From Riptortus pedestris (Eukaryota; Arthropoda; Insecta; Hemiptera; Alydidae), in NCBI GenBank assembly GCA_019009955.1, contig CM032231.1, positions 109,047,001 through 109,111,000 on the forward strand: a stretch of 64,000 nucleotides of DNA, written 5' to 3'. Positions within the stretch are counted from its first letter, which is position 1, and each line of letters begins with the position of its first letter. Both the position numbers and the translations under genes were made by a program. Under the pieces are notes generated by a model, which worked only from the letters and a program-made list of their open reading frames with translations, was not told where the DNA came from and did not search any database. Shown piece after piece: positions 11,050 through 21,788 of the stretch.

Positions 11050-11448
11050 CCAGCTAATACTTTCCTTTATACTGTTTTAATAAATAACAATCCACCAACC
11101 ACAACAGCAACCAATCATTCACTAATACTTAGCCAAATCTGCCAATACTGAATTTTGGGCAAATGGACTGGAAAAACAGTAATTAAAGTAATAAACAGTA
11201 ATAAAGTTAAGGGTAATTAAAAATATAATTTGAGTCCGGCCATCCCCCTTTCGCTCTTCAAAACGCGAAGAAGTCTTTCTAGCCAGACTTCGAATTGGAC
11301 ATTCAAGAACAATGCAAGTATACTTAATGGCGAAAAACGATAATCTTCCTAAGACTTGTTACATTGTGGAACACATCCAATAGACTATTAATATACTATG
11401 GGTATTTCCATAGTAGGTTGGCTTTATTCCTTGGATTAACTACAAAAA

Positions 11449-11960
11449 GTCCGTCACGCAGGGGCTGCGTAAACTAAGCAGATTTCCCACGTGAAGTTTT
11501 ATAATAGAGAAATTTCAGAATAGAGAGTCAAACAGTTATGGGAAGGGCCCGAACTACCTCTTGACGGAAACTCAGGACTAGACCCGAAGTTAGCCGAACT
11601 CATCTCAGAAGCTGAAAACAGAAAAATGCAAATATCTCGGTTAATGTTCAAGATACAGAATACATGTATATAACATTATTTATAGTAAATTTAATTTGCA
11701 ATAAGATTGCTTTTATATAATTTTTCGATTCGACGTATAGTAACGGAGATATTTCGAATTTTCGAAAATCCTCCCCTCTAAACCCCCCCCTCCCACTGGT
11801 CCGATTTCAGCCATTAACGAACTTGATCTTTATTTTTGCATAAAACGTTTAAATATCGAGCTTAGTAACGATCTAATAACGAGTTTGAAGAAATTTTTCG
11901 AAACTCGCGTCATTAGTACGACCTCAATAGCTGATTTCCCTTAAGGCAAATCTGCTAAAA
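11449..11960 (+). mobile_element. Family A Helentron-like element with internal deletion of the TA region
   Basis: The 5' end (AAAAAGTCCGTCACGCAGGGG) and 3' end (CTGCTAAAA) are present. The C-tract block is near 11780-11793. The sequence then jumps to 'gaagaaatttttcgaaactcgcgtc', so the TA microsatellite and its flank have been lost. The 3' palindrome has one mismatch (TTAAGGCAAA). Confidence 0.9.
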
Positions 11961-12344
11961 TCATATTATAATATTTAAATTGCATGAGAGAGCAATAGAC
12001 ACCCAATAGGGGAGACTCCTGTCGTCCCCTTTTTAAAGAATCAAAAATAATGACTTCCCTCAATACATGTGAACCAAACAATATTGTTTGTCAAACAAAA
12101 TATGAACTTTTTAATTATAACACACAATCATAAAACACAATAAGATATGATACAAGCTCCCAACCACAAACATAAATATTTCGATAAATGCGTATCATTT
12201 TCTTTAGTAAAACTCTTTAACGGTCTGCTCCAAAGTATAAAAACTATTAAAAAATACTCTTGGTTTAAAAATAAATTAAAGAACTTTATGTAAGATAGAT
12301 GTCATTAAATAATAAAAGTCATAGATTATATTCACAAATTAAAA
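11961..12344. other. Unassigned AT-rich sequence
   Basis: No gene or repeat is recognised. Confidence 0.5.
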
Positions 12345-12392
12345 ATATCTCTGGAATATGCTGGATGGTAGAGGAACCAATTGATCCTGATC
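12345..12392. repeat. Dispersed repeat shared with 62265-62310
   Basis: ATATCTCTGGAATATGCTGG and the next ~20 bp are identical at both places. It lies ~160 bp downstream (minus sense) of the Penelope-like remnant, so it is plausibly that element's 3' untranslated region. Confidence 0.6.
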
Positions 12393-12550
12393 AAATTAAA
12401 AATAATTAAAATAGGTTGTTGAAAAGGTTATTTTCACAGCCAAACAATTAAACTACTTATGAATAAAAAATATAGATCACCCCTGAACAGCCATTACTTT
12501 TATTTAGCATTTTTATTTTGTTTCCGTCCAAAATTCAGCATAGTAGTTAT

Positions 12551-12835
12551 TCAAATTTCTCTGCCTTTTTTAAAATTAACTACATTCTCCAGGTCTTTGG
12601 ATTTATACATTGTTTCCAGAATTTTCCTGTTACTAGACTGGTTCCTTTTGTAATACTTTTAAATTGTCAAATGCAAAATTGTGTTCTACAGTATTACAGT
12701 GTTGTACTAAAGCAGTTTTTTTTACATCAATCTGGTACTGATAATTCCTTTTTTCTAGATACTGTCTAGTCTCCCCAAGGTACTTTGTAATGCAATCCAG
12801 ACAATTAAATTCATCAAACACATTTGACTCCTTTG
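12551..12835 (-). pseudogene. Penelope-like element C-terminus (GIY-YIG endonuclease remnant)
   Basis: On the minus strand NVFDEFNCLDCITKYLGETR, then EKRNYQYQIDVKKTALVQHC and VEHNFAFDNLKVL resemble the Penelope-like retroelement endonuclease: a CxxC before the 'xYIGET' strand, a long alpha-helical spacer, then 'TALxxHxxxxxHxFDFxNxKVL'. After VLQKEPV a stop/frameshift leads to NRKILETMYKSKDLENVVNF, matching the usual end of these proteins. The reverse transcriptase portion is absent. The GIY motif itself is decayed to TKY, so no activity is expected. Confidence 0.7.
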
Positions 12836-14099
12836 CTAATTTAATTTTGTATTTAAATGTTCTTTAGTGATTGTGACAATTTAACCAGATTTACGGACCC
12901 GCATTGCGCAGGGATATTTGACGCCAACTGAAGCCCTAAGTCCAGTAAGAGCCCATAGTCTAGGGTACATCATAATTTGGTGCAAAAATGATTTAATTTC
13001 GGGGAGGTATTAAATGTCTAGAATCAAATGATTGGGGTTGCCAAAAACTCTCCATGGCAATTTAGGATATCCGTTCGAAGGATAAAGAATTGTCTACTGT
13101 AACTTATTAGTACTTACAACCCCCTGAAGATACAACCCCCTTGTTAGTACTTTGAAGATACAACCACACCCCTTCCAAATTAAAATAAGCACATTCCCGG
13201 CTTCATAAATAAAATAGAAGTTTGTTATTCAGATAATATAGACACTATACTTAATGCAATGCTTAAGGACTTGAAGTACACGAAGATTAAGTTGTCTGAT
13301 TCATAGAAATATATGCAATCCTAGTCTGGGACAAGCATCAGTATTAAAACACAAAAAACATAAATTTAAAAGACTTATAGTCAAAAATCTTATACAAATG
13401 GATACTTATTCCCTTACAGAAGTATTTGTCTAGTAACAAGAGAAGAATAATAATCACGAGGTAGAAATATCAAATATTGTAAAAAATGGACTTAAAACTG
13501 TAGAGGCTGTTAACCGCTAAAGGATCGAAGTGCTAAGGGTCGATGCATAAAATAATTATTGTGAGCTTTTGATAAAAAAATGATGTTAATTTTTCGTTCG
13601 GCTAACCAAGTGGGTGCCTCCGCAATGATGGCAGATTGAGTTCTTATTAGATTAATTGAGTTAGAATCCCAATCATTTTACTACAAATACCTAATAATTG
13701 AGAATTTATCAAGTTAACATTACAGTGTAACGATCAGTTAATGTAGATTCTTTCTTGAGAGCACAATATACGCATTCGTATTACCTGAATTTAACAACAC
13801 GTTTTATCTGTCTTTAGATAAGAAAAACTTTTGCCTCATTTTCAGGCTATTTTGCTATAAACAAAAGTAAGCAAAGACAACATAATACAGGAGATAATGT
13901 ATTTTCTCAGAATGTGGACAATAGATAGAAACATACCGAAAATAATTGCTCGATATAATGAAGAAACTTTGAAAGTAGATAAAGTACCAAATATAGGCTC
14001 ATTATATTTAGAAGTGTAAGATAAACAAAGTTGTGTATTTTATTTTTAGAGTGAATGGAAGGGGGTGGAGTGAATAGAATGGAATGTATCGAGGAGTAT
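12836..14099. other. Upstream flank of the host gene; no feature recognised
   Basis: The sequence is AT-rich. I see no coding frame, tandem array or family A copy. It may hold distal regulatory sequence of the gene starting near 14.2 kb. Confidence 0.5.
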
Positions 14100-14366
14100 C
14101 GGCTGTACGGTAGGGGTTGAGAAGGGAGGGGAGAAGCCACGCCCATCCCCTCCCGTAGCTAGGGGCAACAAGGCTCGGCTATGATCGGCAAAGTTCGGCT
14201 ACCGGCACGCCGTCCTCCCGGCTTCAGTTCGTACCCAGGCGCTGGATAGTGTATGTGTCTGTGCCGGTCATTGTGTACAACTGTGTTTCTACGCTTTCTT
14301 CCAGAAAACCAGTGATTGTGAGTGATTTGTGATGTGATTGTTTCGGCGGATCTCGAGACACCCGCG
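14100..14366 (+). promoter_or_regulatory. Likely promoter and 5' untranslated region of the 14.4-kb gene
   Basis: Composition changes abruptly from AT-rich to GC- and CpG-rich. A GC-box/KLF-like CCACGCCC lies near 14137 and a TCAGTT initiator-like motif near 14224-14229; no convincing TATA box precedes it. An upstream ATG at 14332 is immediately followed by TGA, a minimal upstream ORF that could dampen translation. The exact start site is inferred. Confidence 0.4.
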
Positions 14367-16243
14367 ATGTGTACCAAGGAAGCTGAAACGCCGACTGACA
14401 AAGATGATGTTAATGAGAAAGATGTGGTTGGTCTAGAGGAGCGGACGAAGGAGAAGAAGAAGAAGAGGCACCGCGAGAAAAGGAAACGCTCTTGTTCGAC
14501 TGACTCCACTTCTTCTGTCTCCTCTCATAAAAGGCATAAGAAGAAAAAGAAGAAGAAGAAGAAGGATGATGATCCACCCTCACCAAGAGTAAACCCCATT
14601 TTCTTGTGGGTGAAACAGGATCATACTAAAATTGTAGAAGTACTCTGTGAAGATTACGACAAAAGGAATCGTATAAGGCTGACAAAAACGCCTGGAGGAT
14701 GGGTCGCAATTCCTAGGACAAATAGGCTTTGCTCTATGACGTCTCGAGAGGATACGAGCAGCAAAGAAGACGAAGACGAAGAAAAGCCTGTAGAACCTGT
14801 AGAGGCAGATAAAGAGATGCACGAGGAAGAACAGAAACCTGATGAGATTGAGGAAAGTAAAGAACCGGAATGTACAGAAGTCAAGTGCTGCCCCGAAAGT
14901 AATGTCGATGAAAATCATAATAACAACCATGAAGTCATTCCAGTCGAAGAACCCGTAGAGGAATGTAAAAGTATGGAAGATGATGCTGAAGAAGAGAAGG
15001 TTGTGCAGGAGGAGCCGCCAGTAGAAGAAGAAACGAAATCTCACCAAGACAATTGTGTCAATTTGATGAATGAGCTAGCGGACATGTGCTTCGTTGAAAA
15101 TTTGAAAGAGGAAGCCGAAGAAAAAGATCTGCATGACATTTATACTTTTGTGCCATCTCCAGTCGGTGAAAAAGAAGTAAAAACTTATGCACCAGTCCGC
15201 GATATAAAGAAATCGCCATCTCCGGAGCCTTCACCTATAAACCTTGTGGTACATCCTGAACGGGACGAAGAAGAACTGACGAAACCGATGAAAGTGGAAC
15301 CTGTAAAACATGTGGACATGGAACCGCTGAAGCAGAGTGACCTCGAGAGCTTAGATATACTATGGCGGCTACCGGAGGGAACGACGATAAGCCATTCCAA
15401 ACCCCTTGTAGATACTAAGCCCGGAGAGCAGCGGCGCACTCCGCAGCCAAAGCCGCCACCCACCTTCTCTCAACCCGTTCAAGAGGAACCTCTCAATCTC
15501 GGCAAGCCCAAGCCTAAAGTCGAAAAGAAGAAGGAAGACTCCAAGCTAATGGAACTATTAAAGACTGAAGATAAAATCCAAAGCAATCCTTTAGATCAGC
15601 TGAAAGAAGTGCTATCTGACCCTGAGTTGACAGTTCCTGATCCTCTTCTTGTTCCTCGGGCGAGGCTTCCAGCTCTGATTGCCAACCCTGCAAAAGAAAT
15701 TCCAAGGCTACTTGCACAAAAGAGAGAGGTGAAATACCCCAAAGTAGATCCTGATCTCATGGTAGTGTCTCTTGCCCACCTTCAAAGCATACTCCAGAGG
15801 TCAGACAAGGAAGTCGACTTAAAGCTCTACCAGCAGCAAATGATGAGTGGTTTCGCTCATGATAAGATGGACTCGACAACAGCTGCCATTAACCAAATGA
15901 TCTGGCTTCCATATCTAAGTCAGCTTGAGGCGAAGCACAATCAAGAGCTTATGGCGATGTTGTACCCGCATTACGTCTACCCACAGTCGTATGCGCCGCC
16001 TCCACCTCCGCCGTCTAGGTATCCTTACCCTAGGCCGGCATGGCCGCGAGCCGAGACATCAAAACCTCCACCTCCAAAGCCCGAATCTCCCAAGCCTAAG
16101 CCCAAGCTTAAAGTCAGGGATCTGGGTGGTTTGGTCGAGCCGAACCAAAGGGCAAACCTCCTTAAGTTCGATCCAACACCGCCATTCCTCCCTCCTGTTG
16201 GTGTACCACCGAATTCAAACCTTTGGCATCCGCTCTTTAGCAG
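14367..16243 (+). CDS. Lysine-rich/acidic/proline-rich putative nuclear protein, first coding exon(s)
   Basis: This is the only convincing host coding sequence, a ~626-codon frame. I start it at the first in-frame ATG (14367; G at -3) because the frame upstream offers only GTG. From the N-terminus there are two lysine/arginine clusters at about residues 29-42 and 55-66 (probable nuclear localisation and interaction tracts). A compact module at about 76-117 (NPIFLWVKQD...CEDYDKRNRIRLTKTPGGW...AIPRT) looks like the conserved core. A long Glu-rich region spans about 128-228. EEPLNLGKP at about 373-381 resembles a CtBP-binding PxDLS-type motif. Proline-rich repeats run at about 542-577, followed by a tail with LWHPLFS. 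No membrane segment or signal peptide is seen. This suggests a transcriptional cofactor, but I cannot name the family. The frame reaches TAA at 16245-16247, but that stop overlaps a splice donor, so the exon probably ends at 16243 in phase 2. Confidence 0.85.
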
Positions 16244-16249
16244 GTAATT
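16241..16249 (+). promoter_or_regulatory. Candidate 5' splice site overlapping the apparent stop codon
   Basis: CAG|GTAATT fits the metazoan donor consensus at positions -3 to +4. Splicing here would remove the in-frame TAA and extend the protein. No matching downstream coding exon was recognised in the window. The alternative is a genuine stop with polyadenylation near AATAAA at about 17027. Confidence 0.5.
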
Positions 16250-17583
16250 CTATATTCTTATCCTTTTTATTTACTATATCTGTTTCCAGTGTGTGCATGT
16301 CTTTCATTATTTCGTTTCAGACAATGACAAACATTCATGTCTTTAGTAAAATGTTATTCTGTTACTTTGACTACATATTCTAATGGAGGAGCGCTTAATT
16401 AAACATAATGACAGCAAAAGCCACTCCATATATTTTTGAATTAATATCTTATGTTTATTAGCATTTCTCAACAGGTTTAATCTTTTGGTCTACAATCACT
16501 GTTGTATAAAAAAGTTGCCAGTGTTCTCGAGTATCAGAAAATCCTACTTGCGGCTGCCTCGCCATGAGAACGCCGGTTTGAAAATGTAAACAAATGGCAT
16601 TATCCCGCCAATGCTATTTCAAACCTTGTTTGTTGACAGTCACTCTAGTTGAGGGCTCTGCCACCAGAGCGCTGTCGTCACCCTCTTAACATTCCTCACT
16701 TACTGCTGAATAGGCTTCAGCCGGTCTCCGCCCTCTTTCAACCAGCATTTGATTTACTTTATAGAGGTTGTGGAGATGTCATTTATAATTCTATTTCATT
16801 TTATAAATGTTGAAAATGATCAAGAAATATCGTTTACTGATTAAGGATGATAAATTATTTGAAGCATATTAAAGTAGGTTTCTCGTTTTAAATAGAAGTA
16901 GGTTTAAGCTGAAATAGAACCCAAAAATTGGCTATAATGTATTAGAAATGCATCAACTGTGGTTTCTAAAAGCTATTGGCAACATAAACATCCAATATTT
17001 AAAAAATTCTTGATAAACAACCAGAAAATAAAATTTATTATTGTATTATCTGAACTTTTTGTATTGAGATTATTTATCAGTGTTATTTATTATATTACCT
17101 TGTAGAACGTTAACTGCTACATTCCTGGGAAAAATATCACTGTATCATAATATTTCCTGAAGCTATTTTTTGGCGTACTTTTTCGTTTTGGGTTTTTGTC
17201 CCTAAACAATGACGGCTATTCACTCTAGTGGCTCGATGTTCTAGTTGCTTCTACAGGCTGAATGGTGAGCTGTTCTCGTGAACCGGAAGTACTGATTTCC
17301 TGAACAAAAGGAGAAATAAGGTCACAAGGAAATGCAGTGTTGGCCCCGTTACCTCCTGCACTGACCAACAATAATGGTATCAGGGAGTGGGGAGCCCACT
17401 ATCGGCCAAAATATTTTCCGAGCACCCCTATTTGTTTAAAACATGTTAAATTGTAAGTTAGAAAGTACTTAACTAAATAACTTATTAAATTTTAAGAGTG
17501 TTACTGACCGATATTGAGGTGGGTCATCAGTCATTTTGCTGTGCAGAGAATAAATATAGAGGTCACATCAAATGCAATAAAAA
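16250..17583. other. Probable intron start or 3' untranslated region; no gene
   Basis: Two patches are less AT-rich than their surroundings (about 16520-16740 and 17160-17420). The first holds an imperfect hairpin, GGTTTGAAA...TTTCAAACC near 16575-16625. Nothing else is recognised. Confidence 0.45.
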
Positions 17584-18154
17584 GTCCGTCACGCAGGGGC
17601 TGCGTAAACTAAGCAGATTTCCCACGTGGAGTTTTACAATAGAGAAATTTCACGAGAGTCGAACAGTTACGGAAACGGCCGAACTAGCTTTTGGCGGAAA
17701 CTCACGACTTGACCCGAAGTTAGCCGATCTCATTTCGTCCGTTACAATTAATAAAAATGCAAATATCTCGGTTAATATTCAAGATAGAGAACACATATAT
17801 AGAACAATATTTATAATAAATTTAATTTAATTTAAAGATCCGTTCTATACTATTTTTTGACGTATGGTAACGGAGATATTTCGAATTTTCAAAAATCACC
17901 CCCCTCCAACTGGCCCGATTTCAGCCATTAACGAACTTGATCTGTCTTTTTGCATAAAACGTTTAAATATCGAGTTTGGTAACGTTCAAACAAAAATTGC
18001 GACCGCTAAAGCGTTCACAGACAAATATATATAGAATTTTGAACCTCATTTTCATCTCCGGGGTAGGATCGATGGGCATTTGAAGAAATTTTTCGAAAAT
18101 CACGTTATGAGTACGACCTCATAGCTGAATTCCCTTCAGGGAAATCTGCTAAAA
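17584..18154 (+). mobile_element. Family A Helentron-like element, full ends
   Basis: It has an intact 5' hairpin (ACGCAG-GGG-CTGCGT), AGCAGATTTCCC, a C-tract (17900-17910), only a short TA run near 18026-18031, and the 3' end CTTCAGGGAAATCTGCTAAAA. It has the 5' body variant 'acgagagtcgaacagttacgg' rather than the 'ctgcctaataacaac' variant. Confidence 0.9.
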
Positions 18155-19446
18155 CCAGTAAAACTGAAACGATGAATATTAAATGTGACATTGTCTTATT
18201 AAGTTAATGTAACCAAAACTCATCATTCCAATGGTTGAATTGCAAAGATTCAGCAACAATATCCAAATCCCAGGTACCTGCAGAGGTCCCTTCTTGCCAA
18301 CTTTCTTACTAACCTAAGCCTGTCGAGGTGTTCACACTCATTTTCGCATTGATCTGCTTATTCTGGCTAATCGGATGTCTCATAACAATTTTGGTCGAGG
18401 ACTCTGCATTCTCCTTGATCCCATTATTGTTGGTTAGCTTCACGGGGGAGGCAACCCTCTTCCCATGTACACTTCCAAAAATCAGGAACTCCTGTTCACG
18501 GAAAAATCTCCAAAGGTAAGCTTAAGACTCACACATACTGCACTGAAATAACTTTTGTAAAAATGAGAAAAATGCCAAAACAGTTATCTCTACTTCAGAA
18601 AATTTAACAGCTATTGTTAACTTAAATGAACAAGAATTTACTCGTTAAAATGGCTTACATTGTTCGCAAATTATCTCACGATTATTTATATCAGCTTCTA
18701 GAGCTTTTGATTGGCTGAAGCTTTCATGGTACAATGTTCTCATCGTATTTTGAATGCATATCTATTTACAACAATTATGACCTTGATGTGGGTTCACACG
18801 AAATTAAACGTGCACATAGTTAACATAATATTGTTATTAAATAATAGTTCAGATTATCTATTCAAATGCATAACCTTTTCTACTACCGAAGAGCTTGAGA
18901 AACAATATCTCCATTGACCTTGTGTGTGTTGGACTTCTAGGAAAAATAATATCTACTGTTCTCATCTGATGTCCCTGACGATATACAAACAGACGTTTTC
19001 AACATTTTTTTTTATTCCTTCTAACTTTGTTTACTGAAAACTTAGAGTGTATGTTCCACTGTAGTGCTCCCGTATTAGAATATGAATACTGCACGAATTC
19101 TACTGAAAAATACAAAGTAATCAGGTTCGAAATGAGTATAAATCCATGAACAATTCAATATCTGCGTCGGGAAAGGGCGCATTTATATTTAAAAGCCGTT
19201 TAATATTTGAGAAGCACATCTTTAATAAATGAGTTTGTTACTCAGAGGTCTACATAAATTTCCGATAACATACAGAACGTCTTAATCTTGTTCATGTATT
19301 ATCAAAATGAGCAAAGCTAAATACAGGAATTTTACAGTACGTTGGCTACCGGTTTTAATATGTAGAGGGTGGGAAAATATTCTCGCTATAAATATATTTT
19401 CATAAATAAATAATGTTCTCTATCTAGGTTGTTTAAGAAGAGGTAA
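18155..19446. other. Unassigned sequence
   Basis: A stretch near 18330-18520 is less AT-rich, ends AAAG|GTAAG on the + strand (donor-like), and on the minus strand weakly resembles the end of a non-LTR RNase H domain. Neither reading is strong. The remainder is AT-rich with no feature. Confidence 0.4.
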
Positions 19447-20165
19447 AATATTTTACCCTGGATAACCCTAACATAAACAAATTCTTCTTCACCATCTGTT
19501 TCCAAGGATAACCCTCAACAAGTATTCCTTCCTCTCCATCCGTAACCCTGTATAACCCAGACAACAAGCAGTTCTTCCGTGGTATCTGTTTCCCAGGATA
19601 ACCCTCAACAACCATTCCTTCCTATCTATCCATTACTCTGGATAACCCTCACAACAAGCAATTCTTCCTCGCCATCTGTTTCCCAGGATAACCCTCAACA
19701 ACTATTCCTTCCTTTCCATCAATAAACATGGATAACCCTCACAATAACCATTCTCTCCTCTCCATCCATTATTCTGGACAACCCTCACAACATGCATTAC
19801 TAACTCTCCGTCCAATGCCCTTGATAACCCTCACAGCAAGCAATTCTTACTCGTTTTTGTTTTCCCTGGATAACCCTCAACAACCATTCCTTCCTCTCCA
19901 TCCATTATCCTGGATAACCCTCACAAGAAGCATAACCTACCTTTCCGTCTAATGCCCTTGATAACCCTCACAACAAGCAATTCTTCCTCACCATCTGTTT
20001 CCCAGGATAACCCTCAACAACCATTCCTTCCTCTCCACCCATTATCCTGGACAACCCCCACAGCATCCAATCCTACCTCTCCGTCCAATGTCTTGGATGC
20101 TCCCCACATCAATTGTTTCCTTTCCATCCATTACCCTTGATAACCCCCAAAATACCCATTCTTTC
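19447..20165. repeat. ~45-bp minisatellite, about 16 units
   Basis: GGATAACCCTCA recurs every 44-48 bp (about 19459, 19505, 19550, 19596, 19640, 19686, 19728 and on to about 20139). Units alternate between a CAACAAGCAATTCTTCCTC type and a CAACCATTCCTTCCTCTCC type, giving a ~90-bp higher-order period. Open frames across it are artefacts. Confidence 0.9.
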
Positions 20166-20183
20166 CACTACGTTTTCTATCTT

Positions 20184-20273
20184 GGATCGATGGACATTCC
20201 AGGTAATTATTTGATAATCGCGTCATGAATGCTGCCTCAATAGGTCATTTCCATTAAGAGAACTCTGCTAAAA
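20184..20273 (+). mobile_element. Family A 3'-end fragment
   Basis: GGATCGATGGACATT, then CGCGTCATGA and a decayed hairpin (TCATTTCCATTAAGAGAA) lead to the terminal CTGCTAAAA. It abuts the end of the 45-bp array. Confidence 0.8.
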
Positions 20274-20758
20274 TATATAAATAATAGCTTCTTTTGCCAG
20301 ATAGCAATAAACTGAGACGAATTTTTGCAGCGGTCCCCTTCATCGGTTCATCAATCAGCTCTGTTCCTCTGAAGACTAGATCAAATTTTGAAGGCGTACT
20401 AATGGTTGATATCTTTTACAAAGTCCTTACAAGCATTAAAAGCCAATCCCTGCGAACCAAACGCAAATCGGGAGCAATATAACAACTTACAATTATTCGA
20501 TCAAAGAACCTTTGCTTCGGCCCCCGGATAAGTCAGACATATGTTTTATCATGATAAAGCACATAGGAAGGTCCGTTACGAAAACTTGCTAACTGTTTAA
20601 CAATATTAATTGAGAAATTGTCCAGGTACCACCACTAGTTCGTACATATACCTAGCGAAGCTTACCTAACTCTTTTTTTCTGGATAGCAGTATAATACAC
20701 TATTTACAAATAATAATATATTTTTTCATTATTAGAATTTTCTTTTTAATTAATAAAA

Positions 20759-21399
20759 GTCCAGCCAAGTGCTGTGTAAACTAAGCAAATTTTTCCCACT
20801 AGCCGGATGGTGTCTGCTCATATAAGATTTTCTATTTCTTCACTAATAATTAAATCTACGAAGCCGACACATCAAATTTAAGCTCATTATTACACGATTA
20901 GTGATACAATTGCTGAAAAGTGAAAATCCTATGTGCAGGAGTGGGGGGTTATCTAAAGGTTGGAAACACAAAAAAAATACAAATAACTCATTCAATATTC
21001 AAATTAGAGAAATAGTATATAGAATATAAACTGTAGGACATTAGATGGTTAACAAGATTTTTATATAACGTATTTCAGTCCGACTTAAAATAATAGATTT
21101 TTTTTTGTCATACAATTTTTCAGCCCGGCTCATACCAACGAAGATATTATAAATATGCGATCCCTATTCTTGAACCCATCCCTCTGGTCCAGTTTCAACT
21201 ATTAACTTGCTTAATTTTTAGGTATACAAGAAACACTTAAATATCGAGTTTGACAACAATCAAACAAACATTGCGACCGCTAGAGCGGTAACAGGCAAGT
21301 GTATGTATACAATTTTTAAAGAACCTCATTTTTGTCATCACTTAGGTAGGATCGATGAGTACAACCTCAATATTTCTCCCAGGGGAAATCTGCTACAAG
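20759..21399 (+). mobile_element. Family A Helentron-like element, old diverged copy
   Basis: The 5' end is GTCCAGCCAAGTGCTGTGTAAACTAAGCA. The 'ttgcgaccgctagagcggtaacag' block is near 21272-21295, and the 3' end is CAGGGGAAATCTGCTACAA. The C-tract block and TA microsatellite are lost. Confidence 0.8.
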
Positions 21400-21788
21400 C
21401 AAATAAAAATGTCGCCCTTATCTTTATTGTTATCACCAGAAATAGAACGAACCTTAGATAATCACAGTTTACCAAAAAGAAGAACTTCCTCTCCTTTAGA
21501 CATTAATTGAGGGCGAGTTTTATTCGGGAGTAGAAGAACTACATGAAATACTTTTTTTTTTTTTATATATTAGAATTATTTTTTTAAATAATGTAGTAAT
21601 ACATTTATAGGTCACAAGGTGATGATAAAGAAATTTATTGTCTTCTTGTTCAAATTTCTTATTGTCAGCTAAAGGTTTCAGATATCTCAATTCTCAGTTT
21701 CAGTCTTCCATCACAATATCATTCCATTGTAGTAATCTCTTTTTATTGTTGAAAATTACTCCGACATACCTCAAACAAAATATAAAAA

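Noticed and set aside
14580..15047. Hydrophobic 155-residue minus frame, plus other minus frames under the host gene
   Set aside because: They are shadows of the Lys/Glu-rich + strand coding sequence, which reads as Phe/Leu-rich in antisense.
17498..17830. 110-residue frame
   Set aside because: It spans the junction into a family A copy; the same translation (ELAFGGNS...NANISVNIQDRE) recurs in other copies in arbitrary contexts and shows no coding constraint.
18328..18519. Hydrophobic 63-residue + frame ending at a good donor (AAAG|GTAAG), or a minus-strand RNase H-like remnant
   Set aside because: There is no ATG on the + strand, and the similarity on the minus strand is too weak and needs an insertion; neither reading can be supported.
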